DNA of 64,000 bases, taken from assembly GCA_022822365.1 (NCBI GenBank), contig JAJEBV010000005.1, positions 1 through 64,000 of the forward strand, read 5' to 3'. Made by a program: the position numbers and the translations under genes. The stretch comes from Thermoanaerobaculia bacterium (GTDB taxonomy: Bacteria; Acidobacteriota; Thermoanaerobaculia; Multivoradales; Multivoraceae). How positions within the stretch are numbered: the stretch's first letter is position 1; every line of letters starts with the position of its first letter. Below, piece after piece: positions 53,526 to 62,012 of the stretch. The notes under the pieces are model-generated. The model saw nothing but the letters and a program-made list of their open reading frames with translations, was not told the origin of the DNA and ran no database searches.

Positions 53526-55507
53526 GCACCCGTTCCAGCCTCGCTGCGGCCGTGGCGGCGCTCGCCGCCTCCTTGGCGGGCCTGCCGCTCACGGCGCAGA
53601 CCGGAGCCGCCGGCGACTGGCCCGCGTTCGGCGGCGATCCCGGCAACCGCAAGTACTCGACGCTCGATCAGATCGACCGCGAGAACTTCCAGAAGCTCGA
53701 AGTCGCCTGGAGCTGGCGATCGGTCGCCGCCGACACCGAAGTGCCGAGCAGCGTGCGGCGCGGCCAGTTCAAGGCGATTCCGCTCGAGGTCGGGGGCCGG
53801 ATCTTCGTCTCCACGTCCCTCAGCCAGGTCGCGGCCATCGACGCGGCGAGCGGCGAGACGCTCTGGACGTACGACCCGGAGAGCTGGCGAGCAGGGCGGC
53901 CCGCGAACCTCGGCTTCCACCATCGGGGCGTCGCCTGGTGGACGGACGGCCAGAGCGAGCGGATCCTGATCCCGACCCACGACCGCCGGCTCGTCTCGAT
54001 CGACGCCACGACGGGCGAACCGGACCCCGGCTTCGGCGACGGCGGCGCGGTCGAGATGACGCCGCACCTCGGGCGCGAGGTGATGGAACGCCTGACGACC
54101 CACAGTTCGCCGCCGGCGGTCTGCGGCAACACGGTGATCGTCGGCTCGATCGTCGCCGACTTCGCGACCCACAAGGAAGCGCCGCCCGGCTTCGTCCGCG
54201 CCTACGACATCCCGACCGGCGATCTGGCCTGGGTCTTCCACACGATTCCCCAGAACGACGAGCTCGGAGTCGAGACCTGGGAGGACGAGTCCTGGCGCTA
54301 TAGCGGGAACACGAACGTGTGGTCGATGATCGCGGTCGACGAGGAGGCCGGCACCGCCTTCCTGCCGATCGGCACGCCGACCAACGACCTCTACGGAGGC
54401 CACCGGCTCGGCGACAACCTGTACGCCGAGAGCATCGTCGCGGTCGACTGCGAAACGGGCGAGCGTCGCTGGCACTACCAGTTCGTCCACCACGGCCTCT
54501 GGGACTACGACCCGCCCACCGCCCCGAACCTGTTCGAGGCCACGGTCGACGGTCGGCGGGTCGAGGGCGTCGTCCAGGTCACCAAGCAGGCCTTCGCCTT
54601 CGTCTTCGACCGCAGAACCGGCAAGCCGGTCTGGGAGATCGAAGAACGAGAGGTGCCCGAGAGCGACGTCCCCGGCGAGCGGGCGGCACCGACCCAGCCC
54701 TTCCCGACCCGGCCGGCCCCCTTCGACCGCCAGGGAATCACCGAGAACGACCTGATCGACTGGACCCCCGAACTCCGGGCCGAGGCACTCGAGATCGTCG
54801 AGGACTACGATCTCGTGCCGCTGTACACCCCACCGAGGGTCGAGGGCGCCGGCAAGCCGACGGTCCAGTTGCCGTCCGACGGCGGCGGCGCGAACTGGAC
54901 CGGCGCCGCCGTCGACCCGGAAACCGGCGTGCTCTACGTGATCTCGCACACCCGTCCGGCGAGCGTCTCCCTGTCCCGGCCCGATCCGAACCGCTCCAAC
55001 CTGAGGTTCTCGCCCAACCGCTGGTATCAGACCCTCGAGGGACCCCGCGGTCTGCCCCTGGTCAAGCCGCCCTATGGCCGGATAACGGCGATCGACCTCT
55101 CCACCGGCGATCACCTGTGGATGGTCCCCCACGGCGTGGGGCCGGTGAAGCACCCCGCGATCGCCCACCTGGAACTCGACCGGCTCGGCCAGGTCAACCA
55201 CACCGCGGCGCCCCTGGTCACGTCCACCCTGTTGTTCGTCACCGCGGCCCCGGAGCGCTCCGGCGATCCCGAGGCCGAAGAGCCCGACGTGCCGCCGGAG
55301 ATCAGCGTCTACGACAAGAAGACCGGGGAGTACCTGGGCGGCATCAAACTTCCCGACACTCCGAACTCGAACCTCATCACCTATGAACACGACGGCCGGC
55401 AGTATCTGGCCGTGGCCACCGGCGGTGGCCGATTCGGCATCGGCGGCGGCGGTTCCTCGCCCGAACTCGTCGCCCTGGCCCTGCCTCGAGAGGAACCCAA
55501 GCCATGA
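53522..55507 (+). CDS. PQQ-dependent dehydrogenase, glucose-dehydrogenase-like (probable CTG start)
   Basis: A 661-residue periplasmic quinoprotein. Reading from CTG at 53522 gives a complete signal peptide (STRSSLAAAVAALAASLAGLPLTAQ); a GTG at 53552 would remove its basic start. The eight-bladed propeller begins DWPAFGGDPGNRKYSTLDQI and shows repeated W-motifs, NVWSMIAVDEEAG, HHGLWDYDPPTAPNL and GGGANWTGAAVDPETGVLYV. It resembles the soluble part of membrane glucose dehydrogenase without the membrane anchor. It is coupled upstream to a DUF6644 gene and downstream to the second PQQ gene. Confidence 0.88.
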   Translation: MSTRSSLAAAVAALAASLAGLPLTAQTGAAGDWPAFGGDPGNRKYSTLDQIDRENFQKLEVAWSWRSVAADTEVPSSVRRGQFKAIPLEVGGRIFVSTSLSQVAAIDAASGETLWTYDPESWRAGRPANLGFHHRGVAWWTDGQSERILIPTHDRRLVSIDATTGEPDPGFGDGGAVEMTPHLGREVMERLTTHSSPPAVCGNTVIVGSIVADFATHKEAPPGFVRAYDIPTGDLAWVFHTIPQNDELGVETWEDESWRYSGNTNVWSMIAVDEEAGTAFLPIGTPTNDLYGGHRLGDNLYAESIVAVDCETGERRWHYQFVHHGLWDYDPPTAPNLFEATVDGRRVEGVVQVTKQAFAFVFDRRTGKPVWEIEEREVPESDVPGERAAPTQPFPTRPAPFDRQGITENDLIDWTPELRAEALEIVEDYDLVPLYTPPRVEGAGKPTVQLPSDGGGANWTGAAVDPETGVLYVISHTRPASVSLSRPDPNRSNLRFSPNRWYQTLEGPRGLPLVKPPYGRITAIDLSTGDHLWMVPHGVGPVKHPAIAHLELDRLGQVNHTAAPLVTSTLLFVTAAPERSGDPEAEEPDVPPEISVYDKKTGEYLGGIKLPDTPNSNLITYEHDGRQYLAVATGGGRFGIGGGGSSPELVALALPREEPKP

Positions 55508-57678
55508 AGGTGACCCGCACTGTCTCTTCGTCCACGCTGCTGGCCGCGGGTACGGCGCTGCTGCTCGCGACCGCCGCCGCGTCCCAGCCGCCGCCCCGCC
55601 GGGCCGAAGCCGCCTACGCAGTCGACGACGCCGCCCTGGTCGGCGCCGCGGGCCGTACCGGCGATTGGCTGACCTACGGCGGCACCTACAAGGAGCAGCG
55701 CTACAGCACGCTCGACCAGATCAACGACGGCAACGTCGATCAGCTCGGCATCGCCTGGGTCCAGGAGACGAACACGAAGCGGGGCCTCGAAGCCACGCCG
55801 CTGATCGTCGACGGCGTGATGTACGCCACCGGCGCGTGGAACGTGATCTACGCGATGGACGCCGTCACCGGCGAACCGCTGTGGACGCACGACCCGGAGG
55901 TGCCGCGCTCGGTCGCGATGAAGACCTGCTGCGACGCGGTCAACCGCGGCGCCGCGCTCTACCGCGGCAAGGTGATCTCCGCCACCCTCGACGGCCGTCT
56001 GATCGCCATCGACGCCGAGACGGGCGAACTCGCCTGGTCCACGATGACCGTGCCAGAGGACTCGATGTACACGATCACCGGGGCGCCGAGGATCGCGAAG
56101 GGCAAGGTGATCATCGGCAACAGCGGCGCCGAGTACGGCGTGCGCGGCTACGTCGACGCCTACGACGCGGAGACCGGTGAACGCGCCTGGCGCTTCTACA
56201 CCGTGCCGGGCAACCCGGCGGACGGCTTCGAGAACGAGGCGATGCGGATGGCCGCCGAGACCTGGACCGGCGAGTGGTGGACGGGAGGAGGAGGCGGCAC
56301 GGTCTGGGACTCGATCGTCTACGACCCGGAACTCGACCTGCTCTACATCGGCGTCGGCAACGGCGCGCCCTGGGACCGGAACCTGCGCAGCCCCGGCGGC
56401 GGCGACAACCTGTTCCTGTCGTCGATCGTCGCACTCAGGCCCGACACCGGCGAGTACGTCTGGCACTACCAGACGACGCCCGGCGACACCTGGGACTACA
56501 CCGCCACCCAGCCGATCATGCTCGCCGAGCTGCCGATCGGCGGCCAGGTCCGCCAGGTCCTCATGCAGGCGCCGAAGAACGGCTTCTTCTACGTCCTCGA
56601 CCGCCGCACCGGCGAGCTGATCTCGGCCGAGGAGTTCGTCACCGTGACCTGGGCCAGTCACGTCGACCTCGCGACCGGACGGCCTGTCGAACTCGCCGGC
56701 GCCCGCTACACCGACCAGACCGTCAACGTGATGCCGGGGCCGCTCGGCGGCCACAACTGGCATCCCATGGCCTTCAGCCCGAAGACCGGACTCGTCTACA
56801 TCCCGGCAATGGAGATGGGGAACTTCTACGTCCCGGATCCGAACTACGAGTACACCCCGGGGCAATGGAACCTGGGAGTGCGCGCTGCGTCTCCCGAGGA
56901 CATCCCGCAGGCGATCGTCGACGCCACCGGCCTCTCCGCCCAGATGCTGGCCGAGGACGCGCCCCCGGCCCTGCTCTCGGGCCACCTGCTGGCCTGGGAT
57001 CCGGTCGCCCAGCGCGAGGTCTGGCGCGCGCAGTACACGATGCCCTGGTCCGGCGGCACGCTCGCCACCGCCGGCAACCTCGTCTTCCAGGGCACGCCCT
57101 TCGGCCAGTTGACGGCCTACCGCGCCGACGACGGCGAGAAGCTCTGGGAGAGCTACACCGGCAGCGGCGTCATCGCGCCGCCGATCACCTTCGAGAGCGG
57201 CGGCACCCAGTACATCGCCGTCATGTCCGGCTGGGGCGGCGCCTTCGGCATCGTCGGCAGCCGGTCCGCCCGCCAGGCGGTCGAGTCCGAGGGCCGGATC
57301 ATCGTCTACGCCCTGGGCGCCACCGGCCGGGCGATCGAGCGCCAGGAGCGCCGCGAGAGCCGGGTCACGCGCGTCGACCACGGCGCCTCGACGGAAGACA
57401 TCGACGCCGGCCGCCGCCTGTTCAACCAGTACTGCCTGGTCTGCCACGGCTACGGCGCCGTCTCCGGCGGCGTCACCCCCGATCTCCGCCAGTCGTCGCA
57501 GCGGGTCTTCGACTCCTACGAGGCGGCGCTGCTCGAAGGCGCCCTCGTCGATCTCGGCATGCCCAGCTTCGCGCCTGTCCTCGACCGCGACGATGTCGCG
57601 CTGCTCAAGGCGTATGTGCTCCACCGGCGCAACATGCTCGCCGACGAGCAGGCCGCGGCGGCCGGCGAAGCGCCCTGA
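55504..57678 (+). CDS. Quinohaemoprotein alcohol dehydrogenase (PQQ domain plus cytochrome c)
   Basis: A 724-residue periplasmic enzyme with signal peptide, a PQQ propeller and a C-terminal cytochrome c domain. The vicinal disulfide is in MKTCCDAVNRG. The catalytic motif GDTWDYTATQ has Thr two residues after the Asp, as in calcium-dependent type II quinohaemoproteins rather than lanthanide XoxF (which has Asp there). The haem site is CLVCH (about residue 642), with axial Met probably in LGMPSFAP. It oxidises an alcohol to the aldehyde and passes electrons to its own haem. ATGA overlap with the preceding PQQ gene. Confidence 0.93.
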   Translation: MKVTRTVSSSTLLAAGTALLLATAAASQPPPRRAEAAYAVDDAALVGAAGRTGDWLTYGGTYKEQRYSTLDQINDGNVDQLGIAWVQETNTKRGLEATPLIVDGVMYATGAWNVIYAMDAVTGEPLWTHDPEVPRSVAMKTCCDAVNRGAALYRGKVISATLDGRLIAIDAETGELAWSTMTVPEDSMYTITGAPRIAKGKVIIGNSGAEYGVRGYVDAYDAETGERAWRFYTVPGNPADGFENEAMRMAAETWTGEWWTGGGGGTVWDSIVYDPELDLLYIGVGNGAPWDRNLRSPGGGDNLFLSSIVALRPDTGEYVWHYQTTPGDTWDYTATQPIMLAELPIGGQVRQVLMQAPKNGFFYVLDRRTGELISAEEFVTVTWASHVDLATGRPVELAGARYTDQTVNVMPGPLGGHNWHPMAFSPKTGLVYIPAMEMGNFYVPDPNYEYTPGQWNLGVRAASPEDIPQAIVDATGLSAQMLAEDAPPALLSGHLLAWDPVAQREVWRAQYTMPWSGGTLATAGNLVFQGTPFGQLTAYRADDGEKLWESYTGSGVIAPPITFESGGTQYIAVMSGWGGAFGIVGSRSARQAVESEGRIIVYALGATGRAIERQERRESRVTRVDHGASTEDIDAGRRLFNQYCLVCHGYGAVSGGVTPDLRQSSQRVFDSYEAALLEGALVDLGMPSFAPVLDRDDVALLKAYVLHRRNMLADEQAAAAGEAP

Positions 57679-57683
57679 GCGAC

Positions 57684-58157
57684 GTGAGCATCGAGACCTG
57701 GCGACGGTACCTGCTGTACATCCTGCTCTTTGGAGCCGTGGGTCTGCTGGCGGAGCTCTATCTGCTGGACCACTACGTCGACTGGAGGCAGTGGATCCCG
57801 GTGGTGCTCCTCGTCGCCGGTACGGCTGCTGGCGTTTGGCTGGCTATGCGTCCTTCCCAAGGGGCAGTTCGGATCTTCCGGATTCTGTTGGCGGCCTACG
57901 TCCCAGCCGGCTTGCTGGGCGTCTACTTCCACTTCCAGTCGAACGTCGAGTTCGAGCAGGAGCTGCACCCGAACTCCGGCGGGCTCGAACTCGTCGCGGA
58001 GAGTCTCGGCGGCGCGATGCCGACGCTGGCGCCAGGGGCGATGATCTCGCTCGGCCTGCTCGGTATACTCGTTTGCCTCCAGCACCCGGCGGCCGGCAGA
58101 TCCGCTGCCCCGTCATCCGACGGTGACGCGGCGGAACCTGCCGCCCCGCCCAACTAG
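57684..58157 (+). CDS. Conserved membrane protein of unknown function
   Basis: A 157-residue protein with four membrane helices and a Pro/Ala-rich acidic tail. Characteristic text is LLAELYLLDHYVDWRQWIP, GLLGVYFHFQSNVEFEQEL and LAPGAMISLGLLGIL. The histidines in HYVD and YFHFQ are candidate ligands. I do not know the family. GTG at 57684 is assumed, but a CTG at 57675 overlapping the upstream TGA (CTGA) would add three residues and matches the coupling pattern seen elsewhere. Position suggests a part in the PQQ module. Confidence 0.65.
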   Translation: MSIETWRRYLLYILLFGAVGLLAELYLLDHYVDWRQWIPVVLLVAGTAAGVWLAMRPSQGAVRIFRILLAAYVPAGLLGVYFHFQSNVEFEQELHPNSGGLELVAESLGGAMPTLAPGAMISLGLLGILVCLQHPAAGRSAAPSSDGDAAEPAAPPN

Positions 58158-58187
58158 CAAGAACCTACAAGAGGACGAATCCCCCAG

Positions 58188-58820
58188 ATGAAGCGCTCGG
58201 CCCTAATGTGGACCGCGACAGTCCTGTTCCTCGCCGCCCTGCCTGCCACGGCACAGGTCGGCGCCAACCACGGTCTTCTCAACCCCAACCTCGCCAGCGA
58301 GGAGGAACTGGCCGCCGCCCCTGGCCTCGGCGCCGACGCGGTCGCCGCCATCCTCGAAGGCCGTCCCTTCCTGCGCGCCGCCGACCTCCACGCCGTCGTT
58401 TCCGCACACGTCGCCGAGGACGGCCTCGACGCGATCTACGGCGCGATCTGGGTCCCGATCGACCTGAACGACGCAACGTCCGAGGAGATCGGTCTCATCC
58501 CCGGCGTCGGACGGCGGATGACCCACGAGTTCGAGGAGTACCGCCCGTACACCGCGTTGGCCCAGTTCCACCGGGAGATCGGCAAGTACGTCGACGACGA
58601 CGAGGTGGAGCGCCTCGCCCAGTACGTCTACGTCCGCATCGACCTGAACACCGCCTCGGGCGAGGACATCCTGACCATTCCCGGCGTCGGCCGCCGGATG
58701 CGCCACGAGTTCGAGGAGTACCGCCCCTACGAGGCGATGGCGCAGTTCCGCCGCGAGATCGGCAAGTACGTCGACGACGACGAGGTGGAGCGGCTCGCCC
58801 GCTACGTCGAGATCCGGTAG
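58188..58820 (+). CDS. Secreted helix-hairpin-helix protein with a 60-residue tandem repeat
   Basis: A 210-residue protein with a signal peptide (MWTATVLFLAALPATAQ). Residues 31-90 hold a divergent ComEA-like helix-hairpin-helix (NLASEEELAAAPGLGADAVA). Residues 91-150 and 151-210 are two aligned copies, each with IDLN, a hairpin IPGVGRRM, HEFEEYRPY and IGKYVDDDEVERLA; I count 47 identical positions of 60. HhH motifs bind DNA without sequence specificity, and exported ones are best known from DNA uptake (ComEA). Here it follows the PQQ operon rather than competence genes, so its role is open. Confidence 0.8.
   Translation: MKRSALMWTATVLFLAALPATAQVGANHGLLNPNLASEEELAAAPGLGADAVAAILEGRPFLRAADLHAVVSAHVAEDGLDAIYGAIWVPIDLNDATSEEIGLIPGVGRRMTHEFEEYRPYTALAQFHREIGKYVDDDEVERLAQYVYVRIDLNTASGEDILTIPGVGRRMRHEFEEYRPYEAMAQFRREIGKYVDDDEVERLARYVEIR
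58458..58817 (+). repeat. In-frame tandem duplication, 2 x 180 bp, inside the HhH gene
   Basis: The two units run 58458-58637 and 58638-58817 and encode residues 91-150 and 151-210. They are the same length and abut without a linker. The stretch encoding IGKYVDDDEVERLA is nearly identical at the DNA level, which points to a recent duplication or ongoing homogenisation. Confidence 0.8.
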
Positions 58821-58827
58821 GTCCGGC

Positions 58828-60084
58828 CTACGTCGGGCCGAAGACCGGCAGCGCCGGGAAGTCGCCCTTGAGGACGGCGGAGGCGTCGTCCATGCCCATC
58901 CAGCCCTCGATCATCGACGCGTAGACCCGCCGAAAGTCGGTCGTCATCTTCAGGTTGCCGTCGTCGAGGTCGGTGAGATCAGGCGTGTCGCCGTAGAAGC
59001 CTCCGGCGACGCTCTTGCCGGCGACGAACATCGGGCCGGCGGTTCCGTGGTCCGTGCCGAGACTCGCGTTCTCCTCCACCCGCCGGCCGAACTCGGTGAA
59101 CATGAGGACCGCCACGTCGTCGGCGCGGCCGATGCGCTCGACGTCGCGCAGGAAGCCGGCGACCGCGTCGGACATGTACATCAGCAGCCTGGCGTGGGTG
59201 TCGGCCTGGTGGACGTGGGTGTCGAAGGAGTTGCCGCGGAAGCTGACGTAGTAGATGCGGGTCGGCAGTTCGGCCTGGATCAGGGCCGCGACCTTGCGCA
59301 GGTCGGCGCCGAGGCCGCCGATGCCGTAGTCGACCGGGGTCCGGTAACCCGACCAGGCATCGCGCACGAGAGCCGCGCTCGACGCGGCATTCGAGGCCGT
59401 GCCGCGCAGGAAGTCGAGGGCGTCGTTGCCGCTGGCGTCGTCGGTGCCGAACTGCTGGAGTGCCTGCTTCTCACTCTCCGTCCCTTGGCGGCGGAGACGC
59501 CCCGGGTCGTCGAACACGAGCGGCGAGTGCCGGGCGGCGCGCACCGCCAGGGACTGCGAACTGGCCACGTTGACGATGTAGTTGGGCGTGCCGTCCGGCC
59601 CGTGATCGTCGGCGAGACGGCCCAGCCAGCCGAGCGCCTCGCCGCCGTTCGGCACGCCGGTGTGCCAGAAGCCCATCGACGAGAAGTGGGACAGGCTCGG
59701 GTTCGGGTAGCCGCAGCCCTCGACGACCGCCAGGTTCCCTTCCTTGTACAGGCCCTCCATGCCGACGAGCGACGGGTGGAACCCGGCCTCCTCGGTGAGC
59801 GCGATCGCCCGCTTCGGGCGGATGCCCAGGTTCGGGCGCACCCGGTAGTACTCGTCGTTCCGGAAGGGGATGACCGTGTTCAGGCCGTCGTTGCCGCCGG
59901 AGAGTTCGACGACGACCAGCGTGCGCCCCGACGCATCGGAAACACCGGACCGCAGCTCCTCGAGCGCCAGCGCCGCGGAGGTGCGACCGAGAACCGCCGG
60001 CAGGCCGGCGGCGACGCCGAGTCCAAGAAGGCCGCGGTGCAGGAAGTCGCGCCGCGAACAGCCGCAAGGTAGTCGTTCTGTCAT
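58828..60084 (-). CDS. DUF1501-family exported protein
   Basis: A 418-residue DUF1501 protein with a Tat signal (CSRRDFLHRGLLGLGVAAGLP). Typical segments are TLVVVELSGGNDGLNTVIPF, FHPSLVGMEGLYKEGNLAVVEGCGYPNPSLSHF (split by turns), FDTHVHQADTHARLLMYM, VLMFTEFGRRVEENASLGTDHGTAGPMFVAG and a C-terminal Asp/Gly segment. GTDHGTA corresponds to the sulfatase-like metal-site region. GAGGAG precedes the ATG. It follows the DUF1800 gene by ten bases, the standard partner. Confidence 0.92.
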   Translation of the reverse strand: MTERLPCGCSRRDFLHRGLLGLGVAAGLPAVLGRTSAALALEELRSGVSDASGRTLVVVELSGGNDGLNTVIPFRNDEYYRVRPNLGIRPKRAIALTEEAGFHPSLVGMEGLYKEGNLAVVEGCGYPNPSLSHFSSMGFWHTGVPNGGEALGWLGRLADDHGPDGTPNYIVNVASSQSLAVRAARHSPLVFDDPGRLRRQGTESEKQALQQFGTDDASGNDALDFLRGTASNAASSAALVRDAWSGYRTPVDYGIGGLGADLRKVAALIQAELPTRIYYVSFRGNSFDTHVHQADTHARLLMYMSDAVAGFLRDVERIGRADDVAVLMFTEFGRRVEENASLGTDHGTAGPMFVAGKSVAGGFYGDTPDLTDLDDGNLKMTTDFRRVYASMIEGWMGMDDASAVLKGDFPALPVFGPT

Positions 60085-60094
60085 CGGGGACTCC

Positions 60095-61927
60095 TCATCC
60101 CAACTGATACTCGGGCGAACTGAAGACGAGGTAGAGGGTCGAGCGTAGCGCTTCCTCGACTTTCTCGGACGCGCCCGGGCCTTGTGCGTCCAGGCCGGTC
60201 GACTCCAGCTCGCGTTCGAGGTGCCGCACCAGCGCCGCGCGCCCCTGCCCGGTCAGCGGAACGCGCAGAAAGCGGTGCAGAAGGTGGTCGACCGCTCCCT
60301 CGGCGTCGGTGGCGCCGGCCGCCAGCACCAGGTCCCGCACGTCGACGTCCAGGACGTGGCGCGGTACGAGCTTGACCCGTTCGTAGGCCACGACGTAGCC
60401 GCGGTAGCCGCCGTAGCGGGTGTTGTACTCCTCGTCCGCGTCGGCCATCGCGTTCGACGCGGCATCGCCCTGCTTCGTTGCCGCCGTGATCGTCATGCCC
60501 CGCGCCAGCCGCTCGCCGACCTGGCGGTAGATCCCGGGCATCCGCCGGTCTGGATGGCCGAACTCCTCGAGGGTGGGCGGAAAGAGGACCGAGCGCATCG
60601 CGTTGCCGCGCTCGAGCAAGGTCGCCGGCGTGATCCAGGTCCGGCCCCCGGCCCAGCCGGCCACGTTCGGCGGGTAGAGCAACTGCTGGCCCAGGCGGCC
60701 CGCGAGGCTGTTCATGTCGGGCACCGTGGGCGCCTTCGGCACACCGAGCTTGCGGTAGGTCGAGACGAACAGCGCGACCGGACTCTTGATCTGGGTGGCG
60801 ACCGACGGTGGGCTGTAGAAGTCGCGCGAGGAGAGGATCGTTCGCAGCAGCGCTTTCAGTTCGTATCCCGATTCGCGCAGGCGGCGGCCCAGCTCGACCT
60901 GGAGCGGCCGGTCGAGATCCTCCCGCACGAGGTAGCGGTAGACCTTGCCGGCGATGAACTCGCCGGTCGCCGGCTGCTCGAGGATGATGTCGAGCACTTC
61001 CTCGCCGCCCAGGTTGCCTTCGCGCCCCAGGAAGGTCTTCGGGCCGCCGTCGTGGAGTTCGGCGTCGAAGCGGAAATCGAGAACGTCGTTCGTCCAGCCG
61101 GTGAAGGCCCGCGACGCCTCCCGGATGTCCTGCTCGGTGTAGTTGCCGACACCCATCGTGAACAGCTCCAGCAGCTCCCGGCCGAAGTTCTCGTTCGGGT
61201 GGTCCTTCACGTTCTCCCGGTTGTCCAGGTAGACGAGCATCGCGGGATCGCGCATGACCGCGAGCACCAGGCTCTTGAAGTCCGCCGTGGCATGACTGCG
61301 GAGCGTCCGGTTCTGCACGTGCATCTTCCGGGCGTCGCGGACCTTGACCTCCGAGGTCGCGAAGTGGTCGTGCCAGAAGAGGGTCATCTTCTCTTCGAGC
61401 GGTCGCGGCGTCACCACCATCCGGTCGGCCCACCACAGAGCCAGCCGCCGGGTCTCCAGCACGTTGCTGCGCAGCCCGTAGAAGAACTTGTCGACGACCG
61501 GCTGGATCGGCCGCGACGAACCCTCGGGGAGAACGTCGACGCCGAGTGACCGTCCGTGGCGTCGCGCCCGCCTCACCGCCGCCGCCCGGCTGGGCGGGAA
61601 CGGGTCCATGCCGGGATCCCAGATGCCCGATTCGTCGAACGGCGAAAGCGCCGAGTCGTCGATCGCCTCGTAGTCGACGAGCCGGGCGACCGCGCCCTCG
61701 AGCCCGAGCGCCACGAGTTCCTCGATCTCGGCCGGAGTGCCGCCGAAGCCGGCGCGTTCCAGGAGGTGGGCTGCCTGCTCGTAGCCGAAGTCCGCTTCGG
61801 CGAGAGGTTCCAGATCGCCGACCCAGGCGTGGCCCGCTGAATCGACCGGAGCGCCCAGGGCGGCCACCGGCAGCGCGAGCGCAATCGCCGCCACCGACCA
61901 GCTTCCTCGAGAGGCGCGGTGCTTCAA
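60095..61927 (-). CDS. DUF1800-family exported protein (TTG start)
   Basis: A 610-residue DUF1800 protein. TTG at 61927 is preceded by AGGAGGG at 61936-61942 and gives a good signal peptide (SWSVAAIALALPVAALGAP). Family features are QAAHLLERAGFGGTPAEIEELVALGLE, LALWWADRMV, KMTLFWHDHFATSEVKV, NENFGRELLELFTMGVGNYTEQDI, EASRAFTGWT and YPPNVAGWAGGRTWI. DUF1800 and DUF1501 genes are nearly always paired; the biochemical role is unknown, though export through Tat/Sec and a cell-surface function are likely. Confidence 0.92.
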   Translation of the reverse strand: MKHRASRGSWSVAAIALALPVAALGAPVDSAGHAWVGDLEPLAEADFGYEQAAHLLERAGFGGTPAEIEELVALGLEGAVARLVDYEAIDDSALSPFDESGIWDPGMDPFPPSRAAAVRRARRHGRSLGVDVLPEGSSRPIQPVVDKFFYGLRSNVLETRRLALWWADRMVVTPRPLEEKMTLFWHDHFATSEVKVRDARKMHVQNRTLRSHATADFKSLVLAVMRDPAMLVYLDNRENVKDHPNENFGRELLELFTMGVGNYTEQDIREASRAFTGWTNDVLDFRFDAELHDGGPKTFLGREGNLGGEEVLDIILEQPATGEFIAGKVYRYLVREDLDRPLQVELGRRLRESGYELKALLRTILSSRDFYSPPSVATQIKSPVALFVSTYRKLGVPKAPTVPDMNSLAGRLGQQLLYPPNVAGWAGGRTWITPATLLERGNAMRSVLFPPTLEEFGHPDRRMPGIYRQVGERLARGMTITAATKQGDAASNAMADADEEYNTRYGGYRGYVVAYERVKLVPRHVLDVDVRDLVLAAGATDAEGAVDHLLHRFLRVPLTGQGRAALVRHLERELESTGLDAQGPGASEKVEEALRSTLYLVFSSPEYQLG

Positions 61928-61935
61928 CCCGGTAT

Positions 61936-61942
61936 CCCTCCT
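61936..61942 (-). promoter_or_regulatory. Shine-Dalgarno AGGAGGG deciding a TTG start
   Basis: On the minus strand AGGAGGG lies eight bases before TTG 61927. It favours this codon over the upstream ATG at 61981, which would put extra polar residues before the signal peptide. Confidence 0.7.
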
Positions 61943-62012
61943 GTCAGAGTGAGAAGGCGCTGCCGATGATAGCGCCTGCAAGCCAGGCGCCGGGCGGACC
62001 GCCGGCCCCGGC

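Noticed and set aside
57675..57677. CTG start for the 157-residue membrane protein
   Set aside because: Possible (CTGA overlap), but a standard GTG at 57684 only nine bases later gives a complete protein, so this site is not counted as evidence for CTG initiation.
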